Positions 26,890-37,063 of a DNA stretch of 64,000 nt are shown one piece after another. Within the stretch, counting starts at the first letter, position 1, and the number at the start of each line of letters is the position of its first letter. Below the pieces are notes generated by a model that did no database searches, was not told the DNA's origin, and saw only the letters and a program-made list of their open reading frames with translations. Made by a program: the position numbers and the translations under genes. Source of the stretch: Gymnodinialimonas sp. 202GB13-11 (GTDB lineage Bacteria; Pseudomonadota; Alphaproteobacteria; Rhodobacterales; Rhodobacteraceae); the NCBI RefSeq assembly GCF_040932485.1, contig NZ_JBFRBH010000001.1:2294001-2358000 (forward strand), written 5' to 3'.

Positions 26890-28095
26890 ATGAACGATTT
26901 GCAAGACATCGACATTTTCGTCTCGGGCGGCGGCGTGGCCGGGCTCGCGGCGACCATCGCCTTCGCACAAGCGGGCTTCACCACCCTGTGCGCCGACCCG
27001 GCCCCACCCATCACGGATCGCGACAGCGATGGCGCGGACTTGCGCACCACAGCCTTCCTGCAACCCAGCCAGGCCTTTCTGAACCGGATTGGCCTTTGGC
27101 CGCGCCTCGCCGACCATGCCACGCCATTGCAGGTCATGCGCATCGTCGATGCGGGCGGGCCCGAACCCGTTGCCCGCGCAAGCCACGACTTTGACGCCGC
27201 CGACATCTCGGACGCGCCGTTTGGCTGGAACCTGCCCAACTGGCTTTTGCGGCGTGAGATGGTGGCCCATATCGAGAGCCTGCCGAACGCCACCTTCCGC
27301 CCCGGCACCGGCACGGCGGACGTGCTGACCCGCGCGACCGAGGCGCGCATCCGCCTGAGCGACGGCACACGCCTGCGTGCCAAGCTGATCGTCGCCGCAG
27401 ATGGCCGCAACTCCCCGGTGCGCGAGGCCGTGGGCGTGCCCGTGCAAACAACGCGCTATGGCCAAAAGGCACTGGCCTTTGCCGTCACCCATGACGCGCC
27501 GCACGGCAATGTCTCGACCGAGATCCATCGCACCGGCGGCCCGTTCACACTGGTCCCGCTGCCTGACCATGAAGGCCGGCCCTGTTCGGCCATTGTCTGG
27601 ATGGAACCCGGGCCCGAGGCGCAGCGGCTGGCCGCCCTGCCCGAGCCTGCATTCGAGGCCGAGATGACAGAACGCTCCGCCCATCTCTACGGCCCGCTGA
27701 AACTCGTTTCCCGCCGCACGATCTGGCCGATCATTAGCCAAAAGGCAGACCGCCTGACGGCTGAGCGCACAGCCTTGGTGGCCGAAGCCGCCCATGTTGT
27801 CCCACCGATCGGCGCACAGGGCCTGAATATGAGCCTGGGCGATATCGAAGCCCTATTGGATCAAGCCGAAGCCAATCGCGACGATCCCGGTGCGGCAGAC
27901 GGGCTGGCCCGATACAACCGGGCGCGCTGGCCTGAAATCTCAGCCCGCGTGGCCGGGGTCGATGCGCTCAACCGTGCCTCAATGACGGAAAGTCAGCCTC
28001 TGCGTGACATGCGCATGCGCGCGCTGGGGGTCCTGCACGCAGCCACACCCGTGCGAAAAACGCTCATGCGCATGGGGTTGGGCACCAAGGGGTAA
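26890..28095 (+). CDS. UbiH/UbiF-family FAD-dependent hydroxylase
   Basis: The 401-residue flavoprotein has the FAD dinucleotide motif DIFVSGGGVAGLAATIAFAQAG near residue 8, an RREMVAH region, the DGRNSPVREA motif and the second FAD motif GAQGLNMSLGDIEAL. This family hydroxylates the aromatic ring in ubiquinone biosynthesis or, less often, other aromatic substrates. The ring position cannot be read from sequence. ATG 26890 puts the Rossmann strand at the proper distance from the N-terminus; its ribosome site is weak. Confidence 0.9.
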   Translation: MNDLQDIDIFVSGGGVAGLAATIAFAQAGFTTLCADPAPPITDRDSDGADLRTTAFLQPSQAFLNRIGLWPRLADHATPLQVMRIVDAGGPEPVARASHDFDAADISDAPFGWNLPNWLLRREMVAHIESLPNATFRPGTGTADVLTRATEARIRLSDGTRLRAKLIVAADGRNSPVREAVGVPVQTTRYGQKALAFAVTHDAPHGNVSTEIHRTGGPFTLVPLPDHEGRPCSAIVWMEPGPEAQRLAALPEPAFEAEMTERSAHLYGPLKLVSRRTIWPIISQKADRLTAERTALVAEAAHVVPPIGAQGLNMSLGDIEALLDQAEANRDDPGAADGLARYNRARWPEISARVAGVDALNRASMTESQPLRDMRMRALGVLHAATPVRKTLMRMGLGTKG

Positions 28096-28112
28096 CGCAG
28101 CGCCCGGCTGCG

Positions 28113-29243
28113 TTACGGAAAGACCTTGTCGATCACGGCTTTCAACCGCGCCAAAGCCGCGTCGACATCGTAGAGCTTGTCGAGGCCGAACAGACCTAGA
28201 CGGAAGGTCATGAAGCCTTCAGGCTCATCCACTTGCAACGGTACACCCGCGGCAATCTGCATCCCATGCTCCATGAAGGCCGCGCCGGATTTGATCGCCG
28301 GATCGTTCGTGTAGCTCACCACCACGCCGGGTGCGCCGAAGCCCTCGGCGGCGACGGATTGGACGCCCTTCTCAGCCAACATCGCGCGGACGCCGTTGCC
28401 CAACGCCCATTGCGCGTCTTTCAGCTTTTCAAAGCCAAATTCCTGCGTCTCGACCATCGTGTCCCGGAACACACGCAGCGCGTCGGTGGGCATGGTCGCG
28501 TGATAGGCATGGCCGCCATTCTCATATGCTTTCATGATGTTGTGCCAGCCCTTGAGGTTGCTGGCGAAGGAGTTCGATTCCGTCTCTTCCATCCGCGCCA
28601 CAGCACGCTCGGACATCATGACAAGGCCCGCGCAAGGTTGTGCCGACCAGCCCTTCTGCGGGGCGGAGATCAGGACATCGACGCCCATCGCCTTCATATC
28701 GACCCAGGCGCAGCCCGACGCGATGCAATCGAGCACCATCAGCGCGCCGACCTCATGCGCGGCCTCGGCCAAGGCGGTGATGTAGGCGTCGGGCAGTATG
28801 ACCCCGGCGGAGGTTTCGACATGGGGCGCGAACACGATGCCGGGCTTGGCCTCACGGATTTTGGCCACGACTTCTTCGATGGGCGCGGGCGCGAACGGCG
28901 AGGTCGGCGCGTTGCCCGTCTGGCGCGCTTTCATCACCGTGACGTCTTTCGCAAACCCGCCCGCGTCGAGGATTTGCGACCAGCGGAAGCTGAACCAGCC
29001 ATTACGGACGACAAGCACGTCAGTGTCCTGCGCGAACTGGCGGGCCACGGCCTCCATCCCAAAGGTTCCACCACCCGGCACAAGAGCCACCGCGTCAGCG
29101 TTATAAACGTCTTTCAACATCGACGAGATATCATTCATCACGCCTTGAAATGCCTGCGACATTGAATTGAGCGAGCGGTCGGTGAAGACCACCGAATACT
29201 CCAGCAGGCCATCGGGATCGACGTTGGGCAGCAGCGCGTTCAT
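28113..29243 (-). CDS. Class V aminotransferase (alanine/serine-glyoxylate type)
   Basis: The 376-residue PLP enzyme starts at MNALLPNVDPDGLLEYSVVF after an AAGGA site. The PLP lysine is in ISAPQKGWSAQP, and DCIASGCAW carries the ring-stacking Asp region. The fold group includes alanine-glyoxylate, serine-glyoxylate and (S)-ureidoglycine aminotransferases. The substrate pair is not determined here. Two Lrp regulators lie upstream on the same strand, which fits control by an amino acid. Confidence 0.88.
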   Translation of the reverse strand: MNALLPNVDPDGLLEYSVVFTDRSLNSMSQAFQGVMNDISSMLKDVYNADAVALVPGGGTFGMEAVARQFAQDTDVLVVRNGWFSFRWSQILDAGGFAKDVTVMKARQTGNAPTSPFAPAPIEEVVAKIREAKPGIVFAPHVETSAGVILPDAYITALAEAAHEVGALMVLDCIASGCAWVDMKAMGVDVLISAPQKGWSAQPCAGLVMMSERAVARMEETESNSFASNLKGWHNIMKAYENGGHAYHATMPTDALRVFRDTMVETQEFGFEKLKDAQWALGNGVRAMLAEKGVQSVAAEGFGAPGVVVSYTNDPAIKSGAAFMEHGMQIAAGVPLQVDEPEGFMTFRLGLFGLDKLYDVDAALARLKAVIDKVFP

Positions 29244-29367
29244 GGGCGGTATCCTTCTCGAAAAGCTTGGCATGTTGCTACCCGTGCCGGATGGCGGCGT
29301 CACGGTCTATCTTGGCATACTTCGGGCACCGTGCCCCTCGTTCCGGGCCTCGTGTTTCCGATAGGCG

Positions 29368-29823
29368 TCAGCCGAGCGGGCCGGGGCGCTGTTCTTCGCT
29401 AAGCAGCACGTTGGCCTCCACATTGCCGACGCTTGGCAGGGTCATGATGCGGCGGCGCAGGACGCGCTCGAAATCGGGCAGATCGCGGGCTGTGACGCGC
29501 AGGCGGTAGTCGTAGAGTCCAAGCACATGTTCGACCGTCTGCACCTCGGGGATCGCAGTGATCGCACGCTCGAAATCTTCGAGGTTGGTGCGCGATTTGG
29601 TGGAGAGTTTGACGCCCAGAAAGACCGTCACACCGAAGCCGAGCTTTTCGGCATCGAGGCTCAGGCGGCGGCCCGCGATGATCCCGGCCTCCGTCAGGCG
29701 TTGGATACGCCGCCATGTGGCGGGCTGGCTGAGGCCCACGCGGCGGCCGATCTCGGACGCCTTCAGCGTCGCGTCACGGGCAAGGTGCCGAAGAATGGAA
29801 AGGTCTGTGGCGTCGGGGGTCAC
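29368..29823 (-). CDS. Lrp/AsnC-family regulator, downstream copy
   Basis: The 151-residue protein has an HTH with LKASEIGRRVGLSQPATWRRIQRL and a C-terminal RAM ligand domain (VLGLYDYRLRVTARDL). Its start overlaps the stop of the upstream Lrp gene by four bases (ATGA), so the two are co-translated and may form a mixed octamer or dimer. The pair is divergent from ilvC, making branched-chain amino acid control plausible. Confidence 0.93.
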   Translation of the reverse strand: MTPDATDLSILRHLARDATLKASEIGRRVGLSQPATWRRIQRLTEAGIIAGRRLSLDAEKLGFGVTVFLGVKLSTKSRTNLEDFERAITAIPEVQTVEHVLGLYDYRLRVTARDLPDFERVLRRRIMTLPSVGNVEANVLLSEEQRPGPLG

Positions 29824-30275
29824 AGCGGCAGGCTCTGCGAGTTTTTGATCGTGGCAACCTGCATCAGCGCCTCGATATCCGCGATATGCGGCAAGGTCAG
29901 GATGCGGTTGCGGTAGATCTGCTGATACTCGCCAAGGTCCTTGGCGATGATCTTCAGTCGCGCGTCGACGCGGCCCAGGAAAGTCTGGATCTCGATCACC
30001 TCGGGCACATCGCGGGCGGCATCAAGAAATTCATCGAACGCGCGCGGGTTGGTTTTATCGAGAATAATGCGAAGCGAGACCTCAACCGCATAGCCAAGCG
30101 CCTGCCAGTTGATGATCGCGTGCTGACCTTTGATGGCGCCGCTGGAGTGCAGCTTTTCCAGCCGTTTGTAGGCCGTGGCCAACGGCAAGCGCGCAGCCTC
30201 GGCCAAAGCACCCACGGGTTGGGAGGGGTCGGCTTGCAGATGGCGGAGAAGCCGCCTGTCGCTGTCGTCAAGCAT
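29820..30275 (-). CDS. Lrp/AsnC-family regulator, upstream copy
   Basis: The 151-residue protein starts at MLDDSDRRLLRHLQADPSQP; a longer frame of 14 extra residues upstream is rejected because Lrp proteins begin just before this helix. The HTH includes LAEAARLPLATAYKRLEKL, and the RAM domain includes TFLGRVDARLKIIAKDL. It faces ilvC across a 134-base spacer with inverted repeats. It probably regulates ilvC and itself; this is inference. Confidence 0.93.
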   Translation of the reverse strand: MLDDSDRRLLRHLQADPSQPVGALAEAARLPLATAYKRLEKLHSSGAIKGQHAIINWQALGYAVEVSLRIILDKTNPRAFDEFLDAARDVPEVIEIQTFLGRVDARLKIIAKDLGEYQQIYRNRILTLPHIADIEALMQVATIKNSQSLPL

Positions 30276-30320
30276 TGGATATTTATCAGAACAAAGATAC
30301 GCGCATGATTTTCTCACTTA

Positions 30321-31432
<1,112 letters not shown>

Positions 31433-31454
31433 CGGCCCGAGCGACCGCAGTTCG

Positions 31455-31491
31455 AAGGCGTGCCCCTTTGGGAGGAGGGGCGCGCCTTTTT
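31455..31491 (+). terminator. ilvC terminator
   Basis: AAGGCG-T-GCCCCT pairs with AGGGGC-G-CGCCTT across an eight-base loop, followed by a run of T residues (31487-31491). It begins 23 bases after the ilvC stop. Confidence 0.9.
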
Positions 31492-31495
31492 CATG

Positions 31496-31672
31496 TCAGC
31501 GACGGGGTGCTGTCACCGGGTTTGGGCCGGGGCCGTCTTTGGCCAGCGACGATTTCGGCGCGTCGGGGTCTTCAAGCCGCTCTTCCGTGCGCTTCTTGCT
31601 GATCGTTGCCCAGGCCAGAAAGGCCAGCATCGTCATCAGGAACAGGCCTGCGAGGAAATACCACGTCTCCAT
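31496..31672 (-). CDS. Small single-pass membrane protein, 58 residues
   Basis: METWYFLAGLFLMTMLAFLA begins one membrane helix (about 4-25). A basic/acidic stretch follows, with a Pro-rich tail ending in PNPVTAPRR. The start is chosen because the helix begins just after it; a longer frame upstream lacks hydrophobic or conserved character. No family is recognised. It converges on ilvC, and the ilvC terminator lies at its 3' end. Confidence 0.6.
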   Translation of the reverse strand: METWYFLAGLFLMTMLAFLAWATISKKRTEERLEDPDAPKSSLAKDGPGPNPVTAPRR

Positions 31673-31794
31673 TTGTCTTCTCCGGTTTGTTGCGATCTGC
31701 AAAGACAACGGGCCAGTGCGGTATGAAGTTCCACCCCTCCTCCGCGACAAAGGCGGCCTTTCCGGCTATGCTCAACCGCAGGAGGAGTGTTCAG

Positions 31795-32256
31795 ATGGAA
31801 TTCATCACGAAAGACCTGCCCGAACAAAACTACATCTACGTTGACCGCGAATGCGGCTATGGCCCTGAAATCGCCGAAGCCATGGGATCGGCCTTTGGCG
31901 AAGTCTATGGCTTTGTTCAGGAAAACGGGATCACGCCACTCTCAATGCCCCTGACGGTCTATTTGGGCATGGACCCCAAGGTGCTGCGCTTTCGGGCCGG
32001 TTTCGCGGTGTCGGCGGAAGATGCCGCGCGGGTCAACGGCACGATCAAAGCCGATACCTTACCCGGCGGCGCAACCATGACGGGTGTCCATGTCGGGCCC
32101 TATGACCGGATGAACGAAACCCATCAAGCGATGTGGGCGCATATGGAAGCCGACGGGATCAAGGGTGGCATGCCGATTTGGGAGGTCTATGTCGACGATC
32201 CCGATACGGTGGAGGCCGACAAATTGCGCACCGAGATTTATTGCACGCTTGGTTGA
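31795..32256 (+). CDS. GyrI-like small-molecule-binding domain protein
   Basis: The 153-residue stand-alone effector-binding domain follows a strong AGGAGGAG ribosome site. The pattern GYGPEIAEAMGSAFGEVYGFV, LPGGATMTGVHVGPYDRM and PIWEVYVDDPD with a conserved glutamate matches GyrI/BmrR C-terminal domains, which bind amphipathic ligands or, in some members, hydrolyse reactive compounds. It precedes a GNAT gene by 31 bases. Confidence 0.85.
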   Translation: MEFITKDLPEQNYIYVDRECGYGPEIAEAMGSAFGEVYGFVQENGITPLSMPLTVYLGMDPKVLRFRAGFAVSAEDAARVNGTIKADTLPGGATMTGVHVGPYDRMNETHQAMWAHMEADGIKGGMPIWEVYVDDPDTVEADKLRTEIYCTLG

Positions 32257-32287
32257 CCCCCTGCCCCACGCGGGCGACATCTGAGCG

Positions 32288-32899
32288 ATGAAAGTCACCA
32301 TCCGCCCCGCCCTGTCCGACGACCGCCCCGCCATTGAGGCGGCCAGCCGGGAAACGTGGGACGCGCACCGCGCGCGCCAACCCTTTGCTTTCGCCGAAAA
32401 CGGGTGGGACTTCGGCATGGCGCGCTGGCACGAAATCGCCTTTCGCGGACCAACGGCGGAACCGCTTGGCGAAAGTGGCAATCTGTTTCTGGCCGATGCG
32501 GGTGGGCAGATGGTCGGCTTCGTGTTGCTCAGCTGGCATTTGCGCGCCGATGTGGAAGATATGCCAGACGGCGCGATCCTCGATATCTGGGTCCATCCCG
32601 ATTGGCGGCACAAAGGCGTGGGGCAGAATTTAGTGGGCTTTGCCAAGGACATGGCAACAGAAGCCGACTGGGACAGTCTGACAGCGGATGTCTGGACAGG
32701 TGCGCCCTCAAGTGGGTTGTTCGAAGCGGCTGGCTTTGCGCCGCAAAGCACAACATGGCGCTTCGGCCCCGACCGTCCGGCGCGGGCACGGGTGAAACGC
32801 GAAGAAGCAAAGGCCGAGTCTGAGGATCGCTGGTGGAAATGGGCCGTACTGCTGGTGATCGTGGCTTGCTTCGCCGCCATTATGATGACCCAGCAATGA
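32288..32899 (+). CDS. GNAT acetyltransferase with a C-terminal membrane helix
   Basis: The 203-residue protein has a GNAT domain (about 1-155) with ILDIWVHPDWRHKGVGQNLV as the acetyl-CoA loop region. A charged linker rich in Lys/Glu and a C-terminal hydrophobic helix (WAVLLVIVACFAAIMM) follow. The tail-anchor arrangement would place the enzyme on the inner face of the membrane. Its stop overlaps the EamA transporter start (ATGA), so the two are translationally coupled and may act together. The substrate is unknown. Confidence 0.85.
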   Translation: MKVTIRPALSDDRPAIEAASRETWDAHRARQPFAFAENGWDFGMARWHEIAFRGPTAEPLGESGNLFLADAGGQMVGFVLLSWHLRADVEDMPDGAILDIWVHPDWRHKGVGQNLVGFAKDMATEADWDSLTADVWTGAPSSGLFEAAGFAPQSTTWRFGPDRPARARVKREEAKAESEDRWWKWAVLLVIVACFAAIMMTQQ

Positions 32900-33813
32900 G
32901 TGCCTCCCCCTCCGCGCCCGGGGCGCTCAATTGGTTTCTGATCATCGCCCTTGGCGTGATCTGGGGCACGGCGTTCATGGGAGTGTCCACCGCGCTGACG
33001 GGCCTGACGCCGTGGTGGATAACGGCGGGCCGGGTGGGCTTGGCCGCGCTGATCTTACTGCCAGTGGGCGCACTGATGGGGCAGGGATTGGGCAAGGTCC
33101 GGGGTGGGCGTGCCTGGGCCGTGATCGCCTTTATGGGTTTGATTTCAACCGCTTTACCCTTCGCACTTCTCAGCTGGGGCCTGACCCAGGTGCCGTCGGC
33201 TTTTGCGGGCGTTGCCATGGGTACGGTGCCGTTGCTGGTGCTGCCGCTCGTGGCGGTGTTCTCGCCTGACGAAGGCATTGGCCCCCGCCGGATCGTTGGC
33301 GTCGTGCTTGGGTTTGCGGGATTGGTTTTGCTGATGGGACCGGGGGCTTTTGGCGAGGGTAAATTGGCCGGGCGGCTGGCCTGTGTGGGGGCTGCGGCCT
33401 GTTATGCCGTGGGCTCGGTCGTAACACGGCGTGCGCCGCCCATTCCGCCGGTGGCCTTCGCCGCTGGCAGCATGTTGATAGGGGCCATAGCGCTTGTTCC
33501 ATTGGCCTATGCTTTCGAAGGCGTGCCAGAATTGACGCGCGCCGCCGCTCTTTGGGCCTTATTCTACGTGGCGCTTCTGCCAACGGGAATCGCCGCGATA
33601 ATTCGCGTGCGCGTGATCACGACGGCGGGGTCACTGTTCATGTCGCTGACCAGCTATATGGTGCCCCTCTGGGCGGTGATCTTTGGCGTCACGATCATGG
33701 GCGAGGCCCTGCCCGCGCAGCTATTCTGGGCGTTGGGCATCATCTTGGCGGGGATCGGCATTAGCCAATCCCGCGCAATCGCTCAGCAGCTGCGGCCCAA
33801 GACCAAAACGTAA
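32896..33813 (+). CDS. EamA/DMT-family transporter
   Basis: The 305-residue protein has ten hydrophobic helices in two EamA repeats. GVIWGTAFMGVSTALTG begins the first, and ALLPTGIAAIIRVRVI with SYMVPLWAVIFG lies in the second. It is an inner-membrane exporter or importer of small metabolites of unknown identity. The ATG overlaps the stop of the GNAT gene. Its last 31 bases overlap the convergent CAP-domain gene. Confidence 0.9.
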   Translation: MSASPSAPGALNWFLIIALGVIWGTAFMGVSTALTGLTPWWITAGRVGLAALILLPVGALMGQGLGKVRGGRAWAVIAFMGLISTALPFALLSWGLTQVPSAFAGVAMGTVPLLVLPLVAVFSPDEGIGPRRIVGVVLGFAGLVLLMGPGAFGEGKLAGRLACVGAAACYAVGSVVTRRAPPIPPVAFAAGSMLIGAIALVPLAYAFEGVPELTRAAALWALFYVALLPTGIAAIIRVRVITTAGSLFMSLTSYMVPLWAVIFGVTIMGEALPAQLFWALGIILAGIGISQSRAIAQQLRPKTKT

Positions 33814-34274
33814 TATGCCCCATTGCTGGCAAAGCCGAACTGCGTGGCCTGCGGCGCAAGGATATTGCGGCGATGGCCGTTCGAGTTCATCCAATCGGAG
33901 AAGACTTGCTGCACAGTGGCTTGCCCGTAGGCGATGTTTTCGGCCGCGAAACATGCGCTGTAATTGGCCGCGCGTGTGCGTGTCGTCAACGTAGACCCAC
34001 CGGAGCCCGTGTGCCCGAAATTGCCCGTCCGGGCCATGTCATCAGCATGGGCCTGTGCCGCCGCTTGGAGTGCCGCAGAATGGCCCAAAGGTCGGGTCAA
34101 ACCGTTGCGGGCCCGTAACGCTGAGACGCGCGCGCCAACAGTGGCGATGTCGACGCTTTGACCGAAGGTCAGCCGCGTGTCCCCGCCGGACGTGTCACGG
34201 CTGGTGACGCTTGGTGTGCAGGCCATAGCCCCGATGGCCAATGCCGCGATTGCGGCGATCGTGTGGATCTTCAT
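33783..34274 (-). CDS. Secreted CAP/SCP-domain protein
   Basis: The 163-residue protein has an N-terminal signal sequence (about 1-19); the cysteine after IGAMA could be a lipidation site, but the box is poor. The CAP domain carries the histidines and motifs HADDMARTGNFGHTGSGG, AENIAYG and WMNSNGHRRNIL. Bacterial CAP proteins of this size are periplasmic or secreted with unknown activity. The final residues (VLVLGRSC) are typical of the family. Confidence 0.88.
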   Translation of the reverse strand: MKIHTIAAIAALAIGAMACTPSVTSRDTSGGDTRLTFGQSVDIATVGARVSALRARNGLTRPLGHSAALQAAAQAHADDMARTGNFGHTGSGGSTLTTRTRAANYSACFAAENIAYGQATVQQVFSDWMNSNGHRRNILAPQATQFGFASNGAYYVLVLGRSC

Positions 34275-34462
34275 TTTGAGTGATCCCTCATTTTTTGCTC
34301 GATGCGCATAAAATGCCTGAGGCGGAGGCTTGCAGCAAGCGTGATGAAATCGGGGTTTGATGAGATTGTGGATAAAACTTTGGATAAAATTTAATGATGT
34401 TCGAAAATATGAACTATTTATAGCAAGGAAGCGTCTTTCCGGCTTTTTTGTGTCGGGAAAGT

Positions 34463-35803
34463 CTACACTTGTTCGGCAAGCTCGTGCGCAAGACGCCGCT
34501 GCTGCTCTAATGCAGTACTCAAATTCAGCGTCGTAATCTCGCCTTCAGCCACCACGCGCCGTCCTTCGACAAACAAGTCGCGCACCCGGCGTGGCCCGGC
34601 CAAGAGCAGTGCCGCCATGTCCCAGTTCCCGGCCGCCTCAACGCCGGTCATGTCCCAGATAGCCAGGTCAGCCCGGAACCCCGGGGCAATTTGGCCCAAT
34701 ACATCGCCGCGCCCCAACACTTCTGCCCCGCCTCGGGTGGCAATACGCAGTGCCTCGCGCGCAGACATCGCGGATGGGCCGGAGGCGACACGCTGCAGCA
34801 ACATGGTCTGGCGCGCTTCATCTACCAGCGATCCCGCATCGTTGGACGCCGATCCATCGACCCCAAGGCCGACCTTCACGCCTGCATCCCGCATCGCGCG
34901 TACTGGCGCGATGCCTGAGGCGAGGCGACAGTTCGAACAGGGGCAATGGGCCACGCCCGTGCCGGAGCGTGCGAACAGGTCAATCTCCTGCCCGTCGAGC
35001 TTCACGCAATGGGCGTGCCAGACATCATCGCCAGTCCAACCCAGATCTTCGGCATATTGCCCGGGACGGCAGCCGAATTTCTCGAGCGAATAGGCAATAT
35101 CTTCATCATTTTCAGCAAGATGGGTGTGCAACATCACACCCTTGTCCCGCGCCAGAAGCGCCGCATCGCGCATCAGTTCGCGGCTGACGGAGAAGGGCGA
35201 ACAGGGCGCCACGCCGACCCGACACATCGAAGCCGGGGACGGATCGTGGAAGGTGTCGATCACGCGAATGCAATCGTCGAGTATGGCGGCCTCATCCTCC
35301 ACGAGGCTGTCCGGGGGCAATCCGCCGTCCGACACGCCGATGGACATCGCGCCGCGTGTCGGGTGGAAGCGCAGGCCAATTTCGGCTGCGGCCTCAATCG
35401 TGTCATCCAGACGCGCGCCATTTGGGTAGAGATAGAGATGATCGGAGGAGGTCGTGCAGCCCGTCAGGGCCAGTTCCGCCAAGCCAATTGTCGCGGAAAC
35501 GCGCATATGATCCGGCGTGAACCGGGCCCAGATCGGATAGAGCGTCTGCAACCAACCGAACAACGCCGCGTCCTGCGCGCCGGGCACGGCACGGGTCAGC
35601 GTCTGGTAGAGGTGATGGTGCGTGTTGACCAAACCGGGCGTCACCAGACAACCCGCGCAATCGAGCGTCTCAGCCGCCGACAGGCCGTGGCCAATTTCCG
35701 AAATCTCTCCGTTTCTCAGCAGGATATCGACATCACGCGGCTCATCACCCGCATCGTTCATGGTCACGGCAAGGCCGATATTCTTTAGGACGAGCTCAGC
35801 CAC
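34463..35803 (-). CDS. Amidohydrolase, probable 8-oxoguanine deaminase
   Basis: The 446-residue protein of the amidohydrolase superfamily has metal ligands in NTHHHLYQTLTR, LHTHLAEN and AHCVKLDGQ, and the catalytic aspartate in GLGVDGSASND. The HLYQTLTRA and TSSDHLYLYP segments match the group that includes Pseudomonas 8-oxoguanine deaminase, which forms urate-type products in guanine salvage or detoxification. GTG 35803 overlaps the upstream gene stop by eight bases. The adjacent phosphatase gene probably shares its transcript. Confidence 0.85.
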   Translation of the reverse strand: MAELVLKNIGLAVTMNDAGDEPRDVDILLRNGEISEIGHGLSAAETLDCAGCLVTPGLVNTHHHLYQTLTRAVPGAQDAALFGWLQTLYPIWARFTPDHMRVSATIGLAELALTGCTTSSDHLYLYPNGARLDDTIEAAAEIGLRFHPTRGAMSIGVSDGGLPPDSLVEDEAAILDDCIRVIDTFHDPSPASMCRVGVAPCSPFSVSRELMRDAALLARDKGVMLHTHLAENDEDIAYSLEKFGCRPGQYAEDLGWTGDDVWHAHCVKLDGQEIDLFARSGTGVAHCPCSNCRLASGIAPVRAMRDAGVKVGLGVDGSASNDAGSLVDEARQTMLLQRVASGPSAMSAREALRIATRGGAEVLGRGDVLGQIAPGFRADLAIWDMTGVEAAGNWDMAALLLAGPRRVRDLFVEGRRVVAEGEITTLNLSTALEQQRRLAHELAEQV

Positions 35804-36608
35804 GGATTGCCCCCTGAACCAGCGCCATCGCTTCTGCATGGAGCGCCTCAGACGCCGCCGCGATGGCCCGCCCGCCATCGTGGACGGGGCCGCCCTCCCA
35901 ATCGGTCACGATGCCACCCGCCGCCTCGATCACTGCAATCGGCGCGGCAATGTCATAGGCGTTCAGGCCCGCTTCGATCACCAGATCAATCTGCCCGGCG
36001 GCCAAGAGCGCATAGGCGTAGCAATCGCAACCGTAGCGCACCAATTGCACCCGGTCGCGCACAGCCTCAAACCCCGTGCGATCTTCTGCCGTGCCAACTT
36101 CCGGGAAGGTTGTGAACAGGGTGGCCTCAGAGAGCGTGGCAGAGGGCGCGACGGCCAGCGGGCGTTCGCCTTGAGGGCCGGTAAGGCGCGCATGTCCCAG
36201 ACCGCCCTCAAACCGCTCACCAATGTAAGGCTGGTCGATCATTCCATAGAGCGGGCCACTGGAATTGTTCAACGAAATCAACACGCCCCATGTGGGTGTG
36301 CCAGAGACAAAACCTCGTGTGCCGTCAATCGGATCAAGGACCCATGTCAGCCCAGAGGTGCCCAGTTTGGCTTCTTCCTCTTCCCCGAGGATCGCATCAT
36401 CTGGCCTGCGTTCGGCCAGCACAGCGCGCATCGCCGCCTCACCCGCGCGATCGGCCACTGTTACAGGATCGTAGTGGTCCACCTCTTTCGAGACAGTACC
36501 AAGGGACGCGCCGCGGAAATGCGGCAGGATCGCCGCGCGCGCCGCATCGGCCATGGCATGAGCGCAGGCCACAATCTCATCCTGAAGGTCTTTGGAAAGA
36601 TCAGTCAT
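35796..36608 (-). CDS. Inositol-monophosphatase family, histidinol-phosphatase-like
   Basis: The 270-residue protein has the metal motif VLDPIDGTRGFVSGTPTWG, GEEEEAKLG and AYDIAAPIAVIEAAGGIVTDW. The TRGF form and the length fit the HisN type that dephosphorylates histidinol phosphate, although other sugar or inositol phosphates are possible. ATG 36608 (MTDLSKDL) is preferred over an ATG 12 codons upstream. It overlaps the deaminase start. Confidence 0.85.
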   Translation of the reverse strand: MTDLSKDLQDEIVACAHAMADAARAAILPHFRGASLGTVSKEVDHYDPVTVADRAGEAAMRAVLAERRPDDAILGEEEEAKLGTSGLTWVLDPIDGTRGFVSGTPTWGVLISLNNSSGPLYGMIDQPYIGERFEGGLGHARLTGPQGERPLAVAPSATLSEATLFTTFPEVGTAEDRTGFEAVRDRVQLVRYGCDCYAYALLAAGQIDLVIEAGLNAYDIAAPIAVIEAAGGIVTDWEGGPVHDGGRAIAAASEALHAEAMALVQGAIRG

Positions 36609-36676
36609 CGCAAGGTCCCGGTCCGGTTGCATCTTGGGGTGCACCGGGCCGGGGGCCGCGTCAAGCGTCCTGCCGG

Positions 36677-37063
36677 TCAGGCGGCAGCTGACTCCGACAA
36701 GACGCGGGCCAGATCGAACAGACGCCTGCGCTGGTTTTCCGGGATCGCATAGTAAGATCGGACAAGCTCCAACGCCTCCCGATCCGCAAGCAGATCGCCG
36801 GGCAGACCTTCGGCCTCATGGGGGGCGTCAGTCGCGCCCTCCTGCTCGTCCATTCCCTCAAAGAAATACGAGACCGGGATCGAAAGTGCCGCGGCCATAT
36901 CCCACAGACGTGAGGCCGAAACACGGTTCATGCCCGTCTCATACTTCTGAATCTGTTGGAATTTGATTCCGACATGGCCGGCAAGCTGTTGCTGGGTCAT
37001 GCCCACCATCCACCGGCGATGGCGGATGCGTTTGCCGACGTGAACGTCAATTGGGTGCTTCAC
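36677..37063 (-). CDS. XRE-family helix-turn-helix regulator
   Basis: The 128-residue protein starts at a GTG after GGGGGAG and reads VKHPIDVHVGKRIRHRRWMV (first residue Met). The HTH covers about 12-66 with MTQQQLAGHVGIKFQQIQKYE. The acidic C-terminal half ends with QRRRLFDLARVLSE. This class is common and highly conserved in Rhodobacterales. The target is unknown. An upstream ATG at 37087 would add eight residues but lacks the family-typical start. Confidence 0.9.
   Translation of the reverse strand: MKHPIDVHVGKRIRHRRWMVGMTQQQLAGHVGIKFQQIQKYETGMNRVSASRLWDMAAALSIPVSYFFEGMDEQEGATDAPHEAEGLPGDLLADREALELVRSYYAIPENQRRRLFDLARVLSESAAA

Noticed and set aside
34275-34462. AT-rich 188-base gap considered as origin, attachment site or small RNA
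   Set aside because: Only short imperfect repeats (two GGATAAAA copies) are visible; no integrase, tRNA or terminator pattern supports it. It is more simply the promoter region of the CAP-domain gene.
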